A DNA stretch of 64,000 nt, taken from positions 1,302,001-1,366,000 of the forward strand of contig JAWKPA010000012.1 of NCBI GenBank assembly GCA_041390905.1, given 5' to 3'. Both the position numbers and the translations under genes were made by a program. Below the pieces are notes generated by a model that searched no databases, was not told where the DNA came from, and saw nothing but the letters and a program-made list of their open reading frames with translations. The stretch's first letter is position 1. The number at the start of each line of letters is the position of its first letter. Below, piece by piece: positions 9,002 through 16,771 of this stretch. This DNA is from JACKCD01 sp041390905. GTDB lineage: Bacteria; Chloroflexota; Anaerolineae; Promineifilales; Promineifilaceae.

Positions 9002-9556
9002 ATGCTTATCTTCATTGGGGGTGCTGCACGGACGGGCAAAGGGATTTTGGTGCGCCGCCTCTTGGCGGAGAGACAACTGCCTTATTTAAGTCTGGATGTT
9101 CTCAAAATGGGTCTGGTGCGCGGCAAGCCAGAGTATGGCCTTGATCCCAATACTGGTACCATGCAAGTCGCGGCCTGGTTGTGGCCGCTGGTGCGAGAAA
9201 TGAGCATCAGCCTGCTTTACGACCGGGTGGATTATGTTTTTGAAGGTGAACTATTGCCGCAGGACATCGCCGAACTCCGACAGATGTATCCCACTCAAGT
9301 CAGAGTTTGTTTTTTGGGCTACTGCGCCATTGCCCCAAGTGACAAACTCCATCAAATTCGGACGCATGGTGGGTATCCAAACGATTGGCCTCAGGAGGTT
9401 TCGGACGCTGATCTGCTGACCATTATTCACCGCGAAATTGCGTTTAGTCACTATTTGCAGGCTGAATGTATGACGTATCGTTTCCCGTATTATGATGTGT
9501 CCTATCGGTTTAGCCGCGTATTGGATGAGGTTGTGGCGTATGTGGGAGCGGGTTAA
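9002..9556 (+). CDS. P-loop kinase-like protein, 184 aa
   Basis: The protein opens MLIFIGGAARTGKGILVRRL, with the Walker A GGAARTGKG at residues 6-14 immediately after the first strand. That is the arrangement of small P-loop kinases (shikimate, gluconate or AAA_33 type). A ribosome-binding site is weak, and an upstream in-frame ATG at 8960 would add 14 residues before the first strand. I prefer 9002 because the P-loop then sits at the normal distance from the N-terminus. Residues near 80 (YVFEGELLPQD) could be the acceptor-side acidic motif. The substrate is unknown. A similar-sized P-loop protein is encoded at 14552-15112. Confidence 0.6.
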   Translation: MLIFIGGAARTGKGILVRRLLAERQLPYLSLDVLKMGLVRGKPEYGLDPNTGTMQVAAWLWPLVREMSISLLYDRVDYVFEGELLPQDIAELRQMYPTQVRVCFLGYCAIAPSDKLHQIRTHGGYPNDWPQEVSDADLLTIIHREIAFSHYLQAECMTYRFPYYDVSYRFSRVLDEVVAYVGAG

Positions 9557-9643
9557 CGGCCGTTTTCCCGTCGTTAGGGTGGTTGGGTCGGTTGGAAGGA
9601 ATGGAAACGGCCGTTTCCATTCCCCAAAAATACCTACACAGGT

Positions 9644-9726
9644 GTCATTTCAAGACCCTCTGAGAAACCCCATTCTTATCGGCAAAAGGAATGGGAATTC
9701 TTCTCGAAGACTCGTCCGAATGACAT
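9644..9726. repeat. GTCATTTCGA-type intergenic hairpin (family copy 2)
   Basis: A degenerate copy running from GGTGTCATTTCAAGACCCTC to CGAAGACTCGTCCGAATGACA between convergent genes. Two palindromes (near 9555 and 9605) lie beside it. It might terminate transcription on both sides. Confidence 0.65.
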
Positions 9727-9773
9727 ATTTTAGTCGGAAACCAGTTCATTAACAGCAGACCTGAATAGTCGCG

Positions 9774-11654
9774 TCAGGCACCTGATTCTGCGTCCACTTC
9801 TTCATCATTCGCTTCATCAGCATCAGAAAGGTGGGGGGTAGAAGCCGATTCAATTACCTGCCCATTGGCATGATGCCCAATCGCCACCAACTCACCCCTT
9901 GCTGCCAAAATCACCTGCTCCACCTCGCGGCCCGTTAGCGAATCGCGCTCCAGCAATGTCTCTGCCACCGCTCGCACCTCATCACCGTGCAGCCGCACAA
10001 ATTCATCCATTGCCCGCTCACACTGCCCCCAAAACCGCATGTAGGTATTATCCTCGCCATGATCCAGCTTCATCTCAAACGGATCGGTGACAGGTGGGCC
10101 AAAGTGACCAAGCTGCGCTAGATGGCGAATGTTGCGGCGTACATTTTCAAAGTCAGAGTATGCCCCTGTCCAATATTCGCCGAGAAAAACGTTGGTAGCA
10201 ACGTGTCCGGCCAGATTAACCATAATATCGGAAATAATTGTTTTGGTGGGGCGTGCATACTCCTCGAAACGAGGCACGTGTTGCACATACCCCAACGCCC
10301 CACCCCGCCCGATGATGGTGGTACGCACAATGCGGTGTTCTGGGCGGTAATAGTAGGCGGCTACGGCATGACCCGCTTCGTGGTAGGCAATTTGTCGCCG
10401 TTGGTCGTCAGGCATCTCTTCAATGGGTCGCTCCAGCCCGAACGACTGCTCCTGAAAGGCCAAATCAATATCGCGCTGGTTGACCAAAAAACGGCCGTCG
10501 AACAGCGCCAGCCGCACAGCATCCTTGGTAATCGCCGCCATAATTTTGGCCGGCGTGGCCGAAACCGTATCTTCTACAATCGCTTCCACGTCAATCGTAT
10601 CATCGTGCTTAATTTGGCTCAGGTAATATTCCACAATTGCCCGCCGCCCCGTTTTGTCCGGAGGAGCCACCTCAATGGTGCGGTCAAAGCGGCCGGGGCG
10701 GGTTAGTGCCGGGTCAAGCACATCGGGGCGGTTTGTGGAACCCATAAACAGTACGTGCCAATCACGCGGCGGCGGTTTGCGACCACTCAACTGGCTAATC
10801 TTTTCCATCAGCCGCTCCCAGCGCGTCTTTTCCTCCACCCCGTCCATTTCATAGAGCAGCCGCGTCAACGCCCCGGTGCCGCCGCCCATCATGCCACCCA
10901 TCCCCATGCCAACCGGCCGGTCGCCCATGACGCTGCCACGCGACGTGCCAACGGCATCAATTTCGTCAATAAAGGCGATGCACGCCCCGTATTCCCGCGC
11001 CAAATTACGCGCCTTGCGGATAAACGAAATCATTCGCAGTACGTCCATGCCCCAAAACATGCCGCGAAAACCGGAGCCTTCAACCGAAATAAAGGCCACC
11101 CCGGCCTCACCGGCCATACATTTTGCCAGCAGCGTCTTGCCCGTGCCGGGAGGGCCATAAAGCAGCAACCCGTTGATAAATTTGCCCCCCATCTGCTGGA
11201 ATTCGGTGCGGTCATAAAGTAAGGCCAGCCACTGCTTGACCATTTCCACCAGTCGCTCCTGTCCTTTGTAATCACGGAAGGTCACGGCTTTGGGGTCGCC
11301 GGGGCGAATCATCTCAACCTTGGTTTGGGACATGAACCAGAAAAGCGCCCCAAACTGGACGATCATAAAGACGATGGCGAAGGCAAGCTGGAGGATGATT
11401 TGCAGGAGACTGAGGACGGCGTTGAAGGCGAAAGGGCTGGAGCGGGCGTAGAGCCACAGCACCACGATGAGCATAATGAACCAAAAGCGGCGGATAAAAC
11501 GGCCAACCCGCCGCAGCGGTTGGTTGCGCCGGGCAACAATGTCGTTTCGTCGCCGCCGTGCCGCCTGTGCGGGGTCAATTTTTTTCTGTGGCTGCCCACC
11601 GTCTGCTGCCGCTGCTGCGCCAGTTGTCGCCTTGTGAATGTTTTTTTCGCCCAT
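9774..11654 (-). CDS. FtsH-like membrane AAA+ zinc metalloprotease
   Basis: A 626-residue protein. It has two adjacent hydrophobic segments (about residues 55-110, after an Arg-rich start) in place of the usual FtsH periplasmic domain. These precede an AAA+ domain with Walker A GPPGTGKT (167-174), Walker B IAFIDEID and the second region of homology (NRPDVLDPALTRPGRFDR). The M41 protease domain has HEAGH (424-428) and a third zinc-ligand region, TGAYSDFENV. The family hexamerises in the membrane and degrades damaged or short-lived membrane and regulatory proteins. Oddities are a Gly/Met-rich insert (GMGMGGMMGGGTG) and a basic insert (SGRKPPPRDW) within the AAA domain, and an acidic tail. These make it a paralogue rather than the canonical FtsH. 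AAGGAG precedes the ATG. Confidence 0.85.
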   Translation of the reverse strand: MGEKNIHKATTGAAAAADGGQPQKKIDPAQAARRRRNDIVARRNQPLRRVGRFIRRFWFIMLIVVLWLYARSSPFAFNAVLSLLQIILQLAFAIVFMIVQFGALFWFMSQTKVEMIRPGDPKAVTFRDYKGQERLVEMVKQWLALLYDRTEFQQMGGKFINGLLLYGPPGTGKTLLAKCMAGEAGVAFISVEGSGFRGMFWGMDVLRMISFIRKARNLAREYGACIAFIDEIDAVGTSRGSVMGDRPVGMGMGGMMGGGTGALTRLLYEMDGVEEKTRWERLMEKISQLSGRKPPPRDWHVLFMGSTNRPDVLDPALTRPGRFDRTIEVAPPDKTGRRAIVEYYLSQIKHDDTIDVEAIVEDTVSATPAKIMAAITKDAVRLALFDGRFLVNQRDIDLAFQEQSFGLERPIEEMPDDQRRQIAYHEAGHAVAAYYYRPEHRIVRTTIIGRGGALGYVQHVPRFEEYARPTKTIISDIMVNLAGHVATNVFLGEYWTGAYSDFENVRRNIRHLAQLGHFGPPVTDPFEMKLDHGEDNTYMRFWGQCERAMDEFVRLHGDEVRAVAETLLERDSLTGREVEQVILAARGELVAIGHHANGQVIESASTPHLSDADEANDEEVDAESGA

Positions 11655-11727
11655 GAACAGTCTCCTTAAAGTGCGTTTCGGGGTGCTGTGCCGCCTGGCT
11701 GTTGCGCAAGGGTCACAGGATAAGAAA

Positions 11728-11756
11728 AGTTTAAACTAGTCTGGATCGTTGATCAA
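11728..11756 (-). promoter_or_regulatory. Sigma-70-type promoter of the FtsH-like gene
   Basis: On the minus strand, TTGATC (11751-11756) and TAAACT (11728-11733) are separated by exactly 17 bp. The expected transcript would have a leader of about 65 nt before the AAGGAG site and the ATG at 11654. Confidence 0.45.
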
Positions 11757-11825
11757 ATTGTGCTATTTTCTTTGTTAAGAGATTCTCATACAGGGTACTA
11801 AAAAAGCAGTTTGGTCATCCAGAGA

Positions 11826-11903
11826 TGGGGAGAGGAGAGATTGGGAGACTGAGAGACTGAGAGATTGAAGACTGATGACCGCCAATCTCTTAATCTCAAA
11901 AAC
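11826..11903. repeat. Hairpin with tandem-repeat arms (GAGAGACTG type)
   Basis: The left arm holds GAGATTGGGAGACTGAGAGA repeats and the right arm holds CCAATCTCTTAATCTCA. It lies in the 11655-12011 intergenic region, which otherwise carries only the 11728 promoter and one partial palindrome near 11948. The same arm vocabulary recurs at 57658-57722. Confidence 0.55.
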
Positions 11904-12011
11904 GCCAAAGGCAAAAATGATCACGCCCTAATCTGGTTTTTATCTACGGCCGTTTTTCGTAAGATATGTGTTGGAATGGTCATCTGACATATTGACGAAG
12001 AGGTAGTACTT

Positions 12012-12185
12012 ATGTCAAAATCTAAACAATCACAGGAAAAAATGATGACTTTAACTTACTGGTTTTTAACTTTACCGACATTTCTGGCTGGGGCGTATGG
12101 CTTGTATCGTTTGCTGTTGCAGGCGGAGGATAAGAAGAAACGGCCGTTAACCGCACCAGTACCCATCTCGCAAAGAGGACGCTAA
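12012..12185 (+). CDS. Small single-pass membrane protein, 57 aa
   Basis: ATG at 12012 follows GAAGAGGT at a good distance. The product has a charged start (MSKSKQSQEK), one hydrophobic segment (about residues 15-37, LTYWFLTLPTFLAGAYGLY) and a basic tail that includes KKRPL, read through a palindrome copy. The stop is 3 bp before the start of the YugP-type peptidase, whose ribosome-binding site (AGAGGAC) lies inside this frame. That indicates translational coupling. I do not recognise a family; it may be a small partner or substrate of the peptidase. Confidence 0.65.
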   Translation: MSKSKQSQEKMMTLTYWFLTLPTFLAGAYGLYRLLLQAEDKKKRPLTAPVPISQRGR

Positions 12186-12188
12186 CCG

Positions 12189-12875
12189 ATGTTTTTTAAC
12201 CCCCTTTATCTCGTTTTTGCTTTGCCGGGGTTGCTGCTCGGTCTATGGGCGCAATCACGGGTCAAATCCGCTTTTAACAAATATGCGCAGGTACGAACCA
12301 TGCGGAACGTCACCGGGGCGCAGGTCGCCCGCGCCCTGCTGGACGCGCAAGGGCTGTACCATGTGGAAATTGAGCGCGTGGATGGTTTTCTCAGCGATCA
12401 TTACGACCCACGTGGCAAAGTGCTGCGGCTGAGTCCGGCTGTTTATGACACGCCCAGCATTGCCGCCGCCGGTGTAGCCGCGCACGAAATGGGCCACGCC
12501 CTGCAAGACAAGGCCAGCTACTTCCCGCTACAACTGCGAAGTGCCATCGTCCCGGCAGCCCAGTTTGGCAGCACGTTGGCTCCCTGGCTTTTTATGGGCG
12601 GCCTGCTGCTTAACTTCACCACGCTGGCCTGGGCCGGGGTGGTTTTGTTTGCCGGGGCCGTTGTCTTTACACTTGTCACGCTGCCGGTGGAGTTTGACGC
12701 GACCAAACGCGCCAAGCAGCTTTTGGTGAGCAATGGTATCTTGATTGGTGACGAGATCAATGGCGTGAACAAGGTGCTGGATGCGGCGGCACTGACCTAT
12801 GTGGCGGCGGCCGTGACGGCCATTGGGCAGCTTCTCTACTATGTCTTTCTGCTAACAGGCGGCCGGCGGCGGTAA
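12189..12875 (+). CDS. YugP-type membrane zinc metallopeptidase
   Basis: A 228-residue member of the neutral zinc metallopeptidase group known from Bacillus YugP. It has an N-terminal membrane segment (residues 5-21), the motif AAHEMGHALQ with zinc ligands His99 and His103 and catalytic Glu100, and two or three further C-terminal membrane segments. A conserved EFDATKRA lies near residue 160, and that acidic residue is the probable third ligand. The active site probably faces the membrane surface; substrates are unknown. It forms a two-gene unit with the 57-aa membrane protein. Confidence 0.9.
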   Translation: MFFNPLYLVFALPGLLLGLWAQSRVKSAFNKYAQVRTMRNVTGAQVARALLDAQGLYHVEIERVDGFLSDHYDPRGKVLRLSPAVYDTPSIAAAGVAAHEMGHALQDKASYFPLQLRSAIVPAAQFGSTLAPWLFMGGLLLNFTTLAWAGVVLFAGAVVFTLVTLPVEFDATKRAKQLLVSNGILIGDEINGVNKVLDAAALTYVAAAVTAIGQLLYYVFLLTGGRRR

Positions 12876-12889
12876 AACGACAGTGATTC

Positions 12890-12922
12890 AGAAGTTCAAC
12901 TTCTTCCGCGAAGTTGAACTTC
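12890..12922. repeat. Solitary AGAAGTTCAACTTCT palindrome
   Basis: A near-perfect inverted repeat, AGAAGTTCAACTTC / GAAGTTGAACTTCT, with a short central spacer. This is the core of the 93-bp MITE-like element without its ends. A second core follows at 12967-13002. Confidence 0.7.
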
Positions 12923-12966
12923 TCACCGCTCCTCTTAATGCTTTACGCCGCCATTAGGACAATGGG

Positions 12967-13002
12967 AAAAAGTTCAACTTCTTCGGAGAAGTTGAACTTT
13001 TT
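12967..13002. terminator. Bidirectional terminator with UUCG loop between yugP-type gene and rocD
   Basis: A perfect 16-bp stem, AAAAAGTTCAACTTCT / AGAAGTTGAACTTTTT, closes on a TCGG centre so that the loop reads C(UUCG)G. A/T tracts lie on both sides. The two flanking genes converge on it. It shares its stem with the core of the 93-bp repeat family, so an element core seems to have been co-opted as terminator. Confidence 0.65.
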
Positions 13003-13009
13003 GGTTTTA

Positions 13010-14203
13010 TTATGCTGCCATCAGCACTGGTTCAATCTGGTTCAGTGCCCAGTCAATTTCTTCTTTTGTAATCACCAGCGGCGGGGCAAAGCGAATCACT
13101 TTTTCATGCGTTTCCTTGCATAGCATTCCCTGGTCTCGCAGAGCTTCACAGAAGCGGCGGGCGGGTAGGTGAAGCTCCACGCCAATAAACAGCCCGCGCC
13201 CACGAACCTCCTTAATGTGGGGGCTTTCCATACGCTCCAGCCGCCCCTTGAAATACGCCCCAAGCTCGGCCGAACGGCCGATTAAATTTTCATCTACCAA
13301 CACCTTCAACGCCGCCCGCGCCACCGCCGCCCCCAGCGGATTGCCACCAAAGGTGCTGCCGTGGTCGCCGGGGCGAAACAATCCCAGCACCGGTTTGTCT
13401 GAAAGCACGGCTGAAACGGGGTAGAAGCCACCACCCAGTGCCTTGCCAATGATCACCATGTCGGGACGCACCCCTTCATGGTCACAGGCAAAGAGCTTGC
13501 CGGTGCGCCCCAGCCCCGTCTGGATTTCGTCGGCGACAAAAAGGACGTTGTGGTGCTGGCAAATGGCGCGGGCAGCCTGCAAGAAGCCATCGGGCGGCAG
13601 CACCACGCCGCCCTCGCCCTGGATGGGTTCAAACAGGAAGGCGACGGTGTTGGGCGTAATGGCGGCTTCCAGCGCAGCGGGATCGCCATAAGGCACGGAA
13701 ACAAAGCCGGGGGTGAAGGGGCCAAAATCTTCGCGGTATTGCTCCTCGCTGGAAAAGCCGACGATGGTGGTGGTGCGGCCGTGGAAGTTGCCGTCACAGA
13801 CGATGATTTCGGCCTGGTCATGGGCAACTTTTTTGACTTTATATCCCCATTTGCGGGCAGCTTTAACGGCCGTTTCCACCGCCTCCGCCCCCGTATTCAT
13901 CGGCAAAGCCATCTCATACCCCGTCAACTCACACAGCTCCTGCAAAAACGGCCCCATCTGGTCATTGCGAAACGCCCGCGAAGTTAGCGGAATTCGCTCC
14001 ATTTGGGCAATCGCCGCCGCCATGATTGCCGGATGTCCATGCCCCTGGTTCACCGCCGAATACGCCGCCAAACAATCAAGGTACTTCTTACCCTCTACAT
14101 CATAAACCCACACGCCCTTACCCCGTTCAATGACAACATCAAGCGGGTGGTAATTGTGGGCACTGTATTTGTTTGCCAAATCAATGTAATACTGACTGTT
14201 CAT
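13010..14203 (-). CDS. rocD: Ornithine aminotransferase
   Basis: A 397-residue class III PLP aminotransferase. It shows MNTGAEAVETA (cofactor phosphate region), FHGRTTT, EPIQGEGGV, ADEIQTGLGRTG and the PLP lysine Lys254 in IIGKALGGG. The opening, SAHNYHPLDVVIERGKGVWV, is characteristic of ornithine-oxo-acid transaminase, which makes glutamate semialdehyde in arginine and ornithine breakdown. The start has a strong site, CTAAGGAGATAG. Only one palindrome copy is in frame (13865). The leader carries a terminator immediately ahead of the ribosome-binding site. No other arginine-catabolism gene is adjacent. Confidence 0.92.
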   Translation of the reverse strand: MNSQYYIDLANKYSAHNYHPLDVVIERGKGVWVYDVEGKKYLDCLAAYSAVNQGHGHPAIMAAAIAQMERIPLTSRAFRNDQMGPFLQELCELTGYEMALPMNTGAEAVETAVKAARKWGYKVKKVAHDQAEIIVCDGNFHGRTTTIVGFSSEEQYREDFGPFTPGFVSVPYGDPAALEAAITPNTVAFLFEPIQGEGGVVLPPDGFLQAARAICQHHNVLFVADEIQTGLGRTGKLFACDHEGVRPDMVIIGKALGGGFYPVSAVLSDKPVLGLFRPGDHGSTFGGNPLGAAVARAALKVLVDENLIGRSAELGAYFKGRLERMESPHIKEVRGRGLFIGVELHLPARRFCEALRDQGMLCKETHEKVIRFAPPLVITKEEIDWALNQIEPVLMAA

Positions 14204-14223
14204 GACACACTATCTCCTAAGAC

Positions 14224-14254
14224 AAAAAAAGCCTGATTTGCATAAATCAGGCTT
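14224..14254 (-). terminator. Intrinsic terminator in the rocD leader
   Basis: Read on the minus strand: AAGCCTGATTT, a 4-nt loop, AAATCAGGCTT, then seven T residues. It ends only about 10 bp before the rocD ribosome-binding site. It therefore either stops read-through from the 14552-15112 gene or acts as an attenuator for rocD. Confidence 0.75.
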
Positions 14255-14321
14255 TGCTCAGACCGCTTGACCCCTATGAGGAACCAAACGTCATCTTTTC
14301 ATCAGTTTTTCGTTCGTGTCT

Positions 14322-14350
14322 ATGATAATCCACTCGACAGCATTCGGCAA
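14322..14350 (-). promoter_or_regulatory. Putative rocD promoter upstream of the leader terminator
   Basis: On the minus strand, TTGCCG (14345-14350) and TATCAT (14322-14327) are 17 bp apart. Transcription from here would give a leader of about 110 nt containing the 14224-14254 terminator before rocD. That leader also contains a three-codon frame ATG AAA AGA TGA. Confidence 0.4.
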
Positions 14351-14383
14351 AATGCAATTCTGGCACAAAAAACAGGAAGTATC

Positions 14384-14500
14384 ACAGGGTTTCACGGAGA
14401 AAACACAGAGAAGCACAGAGAAGAAACAAGGCGGATTTTCTCGCTTTCTCTGTGAAACTCTCTTCTTTACTCCGTGAAACTCTGTGTAACTTTTTTAGTT
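14384..14500. repeat. CACAGAGAA-type imperfect inverted repeat
   Basis: TTTCACGGAGAAAACACAGA on the left pairs with TCTGTG / CTCCGTGAAACTCTGTG on the right. It lies in the 14204-14551 region, which contains no gene; this and the rocD leader account for most of it. Confidence 0.5.
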
Positions 14501-14551
14501 CTGGCCTGTCCAGGGATAATGCAGTGCGTAAAAATCAAAGATTGCCCCGCT

Positions 14552-15112
14552 TCATCCGTGTTGAATTTGCGCCACAATCTCCTCCAACGCAGGCATGTAA
14601 TCCCCTTTGGTGGCAACGTGAAGGGTTGGCAAAGCCAATGCCGGTGCCATGTAATCGCCGGGGGCGGCCATCACGCCCGTTTCACGATAACTCGCTACGC
14701 GCCTGTCACCATGATAAAACTCCCGCCGGGAATCATCCAGTCCCCGCTGGAGGTGGCGTTGGGCGGCTATTCCACCCTCTACCGAGCAAACAATCATAAA
14801 GACCGCGCTATTTTCAGCAATTGGCGGCAGCCTTGCCGCCCAAACCGGGTGCTGAAAGGCAGCCTCTATGACGATGGAAACCTTGCTTGCCAGATAATGC
14901 TGCACGATTTCAAAGAAAAGGTTGGAAACAACGCCGTTGGTATCTGGTGGAAGCTGGTCGTGTTTTACGCCAAAGGTATTGACATAACCCTCTTTGATTT
15001 CATCGCGTGAAACGACCGGCATCCATAGCCGCCGGCCGAGCCTTTTTGCCAATGTTGTTTTTCCCGAACCAGGTCGCCCTGTAACCACAACGCATTTGGG
15101 TTTCATGTTCAT
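14552..15112 (-). CDS. AAA_33-type P-loop ATP-binding protein / kinase
   Basis: A 186-residue protein opening with MNMKPKCVVVTGRPGSGKTT (Walker A GRPGSGKT, residues 12-19). A conserved VSRDEIKEGY follows the second strand, and there is an Arg-rich lid region (RHLQRGLDDSRREFYHGDRR). This is the layout of small nucleotide, zeta-toxin-like or polynucleotide kinase-type P-loop proteins. The DE pair after SR probably binds the acceptor. The substrate is not known and no antitoxin gene is adjacent, so I do not call it a toxin. A Met at residue 3 is an equally plausible start. Confidence 0.7.
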   Translation of the reverse strand: MNMKPKCVVVTGRPGSGKTTLAKRLGRRLWMPVVSRDEIKEGYVNTFGVKHDQLPPDTNGVVSNLFFEIVQHYLASKVSIVIEAAFQHPVWAARLPPIAENSAVFMIVCSVEGGIAAQRHLQRGLDDSRREFYHGDRRVASYRETGVMAAPGDYMAPALALPTLHVATKGDYMPALEEIVAQIQHG

Positions 15113-15141
15113 ACCAATTCAAACAAAATTGTAAAGCGTAC

Positions 15142-15170
15142 TTGACATTAAGAAAAGCAACCTTTACAAT
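15142..15170 (+). promoter_or_regulatory. Strong sigma-70-type promoter
   Basis: Consensus TTGACA (15142-15147), a 17-bp spacer and TACAAT (15165-15170). It drives the two-gene unit starting at 15348 with a leader of about 170 nt. The leader holds a GGTGGCTGG / CCAGCCACC inverted repeat (15246-15323). Confidence 0.7.
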
Positions 15171-15245
15171 AAAATATGGAAGTAATCTTGTTCCCGCAAC
15201 AATAGTCAGTGAAATTCTTGCGCGAAGAACAGGATATTTGGTTAT

Positions 15246-15323
15246 CGTGGTGGCTGGTTGCTAGTGGCTGGTAAGCAAAGAGGGGTTGCACCAGCCACCC
15301 GCCAATAACCACCAGCCACTTCG
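15246..15323. repeat. GGTGGCTGGTTGC-type hairpin with repeated arms
   Basis: GTGGTGGCTGGTTGCTAGTGG on the left and CAGCCACCCGCCAATAACCA on the right form a long imperfect hairpin within the transcribed leader of the 15348 gene. Each arm is built from a repeated GGCTGGT-like unit. Confidence 0.5.
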
Positions 15324-15347
15324 GTTTATCCGCATTAGGAGACAACG

Positions 15348-15740
15348 ATGATTGATAGTAAAAGAATAAAACAGCGGGCAAAACTAACCCGTCCGCTGCT
15401 CATACCGCTTATTTTGTACATCGGGTTATTAATTTTTGCGACCTCGCAGGCACCGGTGATGCCAACGCCCGTGCTGCGCTACGCCGTTGCCCTGCTGCCA
15501 GTGGTTCCCGGCTTGTTTTTGGGCTTTGGCATGGTGCGTGCCGTCGCCAAATTGGATGAATTGGAACGCCGCATTCTGCTTGAGGCGGCGGCGTTTAGTT
15601 TTGGCGTCACCCTGATTTTGCTGGTCAGCCTGGGGCTGCTGAGCGAGGTTGGTGTGCCGGTGCCTAACCCCATGCTCCTTGCGGCCATCATGGCAATTCT
15701 TCTTATCGTTGGGAAACTTTGGGGCAACTGGAGGGCTTAA
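15348..15740 (+). CDS. Small polytopic membrane protein paired with an XRE regulator
   Basis: A 130-residue protein with about four hydrophobic segments (near residues 17-32, 42-64, 78-100 and 106-122). A cytoplasmic loop, MVRAVAKLDELERRI, is typical of the small membrane partners of YgzD/YozG-like regulators. The start has TAGGAGA ahead of the ATG. Its stop TAA overlaps the ATG of the next gene by one base. No enzymatic role is visible; the paired regulator probably controls this operon. Confidence 0.7.
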   Translation: MIDSKRIKQRAKLTRPLLIPLILYIGLLIFATSQAPVMPTPVLRYAVALLPVVPGLFLGFGMVRAVAKLDELERRILLEAAAFSFGVTLILLVSLGLLSEVGVPVPNPMLLAAIMAILLIVGKLWGNWRA

Positions 15741-15952
15741 TGAAAAACAGGCTGCGCGTTTTGCGAGCCGAACGCCACTGGTCGCAGGAGCGGTTGGCGG
15801 ATGAATTGGGCGTTTCGCGGCAAACGGTCAACGCGATTGAAAACGGCAAGTATGACCCCAGCCTGCCTTTAGCGTTTAAAATAGCATCTGTTTTTCAACT
15901 GCTAATTGAGGATATTTTTCAACCAGAGGATGAGGCTACCCGCACGGTGTAA
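15740..15952 (+). CDS. XRE-family transcriptional regulator, 70 aa
   Basis: A compact helix-turn-helix protein, MKNRLRVLRAERHWSQERLA, continuing DELGVSRQTVNAIENGKYDP. It is nearly all DNA-binding domain and matches the YozG/YgzD-like group that travels with a small membrane protein. I start it at the ATG overlapping the previous stop (TAATG), not at an in-frame ATG 21 bp upstream within the membrane-protein gene. It ends at a palindrome copy (15952). Confidence 0.85.
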   Translation: MKNRLRVLRAERHWSQERLADELGVSRQTVNAIENGKYDPSLPLAFKIASVFQLLIEDIFQPEDEATRTV

Positions 15953-16024
15953 ACGGCCGTTTAGCCAACATCACCACAGCAGCGTCCGGCGATAACAGCA
16001 CTGCACCCAAACACGGCAAAACGG

Positions 16025-16669
16025 CTACTCGCAATTATTATGTAGTCGCCACATTTCCGGGTCATGCCCTTCTGGGACATTTTGGCAAGGATCGCCCGAT
16101 GAATAGCCTCTTAGCTCATTATATTGCGCCACCTGCTGCGGCGTAAGCACATCCACCATGTACAAATGGTATTTTAAGTGGAGTATCCGCAACTGAGCAT
16201 ACAAATCGGTACTTTCTATAATCTTTTCCTCTAACAAGGCTTCGGTAATCGTTCCATTCTGGAAAGCATCATCCAGTGCCTTCTCCACATCAATGATTTG
16301 CGTACCCAGGGCAATCGCTTCCGAGCGCATTTCGCCATAAAGCGTTTCTACCTGCTCCCGCTGGTCAGTTGTCAGCTCAAATTCACCCGCCTCCACGGCA
16401 TCCAACACGTGACGCGGGCCGGGATAGCCATTGAGTTCGGCCGACTTTGCCATGCCGCCAAAAGGTGTGCCAGCTCCAGCCAGCAACCCCTGTATATCGT
16501 CCTGCGACAATGCTTTAATCCCTCTCGATTCTTGCCCCACATAAGGCGAATGGATGGCACTTTCATCCACTGCTTCCGTTGGTGCGGCATCTTGTTGCCA
16601 AAACCAGACGCCCGCCAACGCTATCAGCCCCACTATAATAATGCTTGCAAAGATTTTTGATTGATTCAT
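16025..16669 (-). CDS. Membrane-anchored Spy/CpxP-like periplasmic protein
   Basis: A 214-residue protein with an N-terminal uncleaved-type anchor (MNQSKIFASIIIVGLIALAG) followed by an extracytoplasmic helical domain. The segment LTTDQREQVETLYGEMRSEA and a second LTPQQVAQYNELRGY are the LTxxQ-type motifs of Spy, CpxP and CnrR-like metal or stress sensors. The C-terminus has two cysteines (CQNVPEGHDPEMWRLHNNC) that could form a disulfide or bind metal. GGGAGAAG precedes the ATG. No two-component system is adjacent. Confidence 0.65.
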   Translation of the reverse strand: MNQSKIFASIIIVGLIALAGVWFWQQDAAPTEAVDESAIHSPYVGQESRGIKALSQDDIQGLLAGAGTPFGGMAKSAELNGYPGPRHVLDAVEAGEFELTTDQREQVETLYGEMRSEAIALGTQIIDVEKALDDAFQNGTITEALLEEKIIESTDLYAQLRILHLKYHLYMVDVLTPQQVAQYNELRGYSSGDPCQNVPEGHDPEMWRLHNNCE

Positions 16670-16771
16670 TCTTCTCCCTTTCCAACCGACCTGCCGTCCT
16701 GGGAGGCAGCGGCATAGCAGTTCAATGCCTATAAGGCGCGGGCGGCCGTCCGGTTCTCACCCTCATCTATC

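Noticed and set aside
14552..15112. Zeta-type toxin
   Set aside because: The P-loop and acidic motif would fit, but there is no epsilon-like antitoxin gene and the residues after the P-loop are common to many small kinases.
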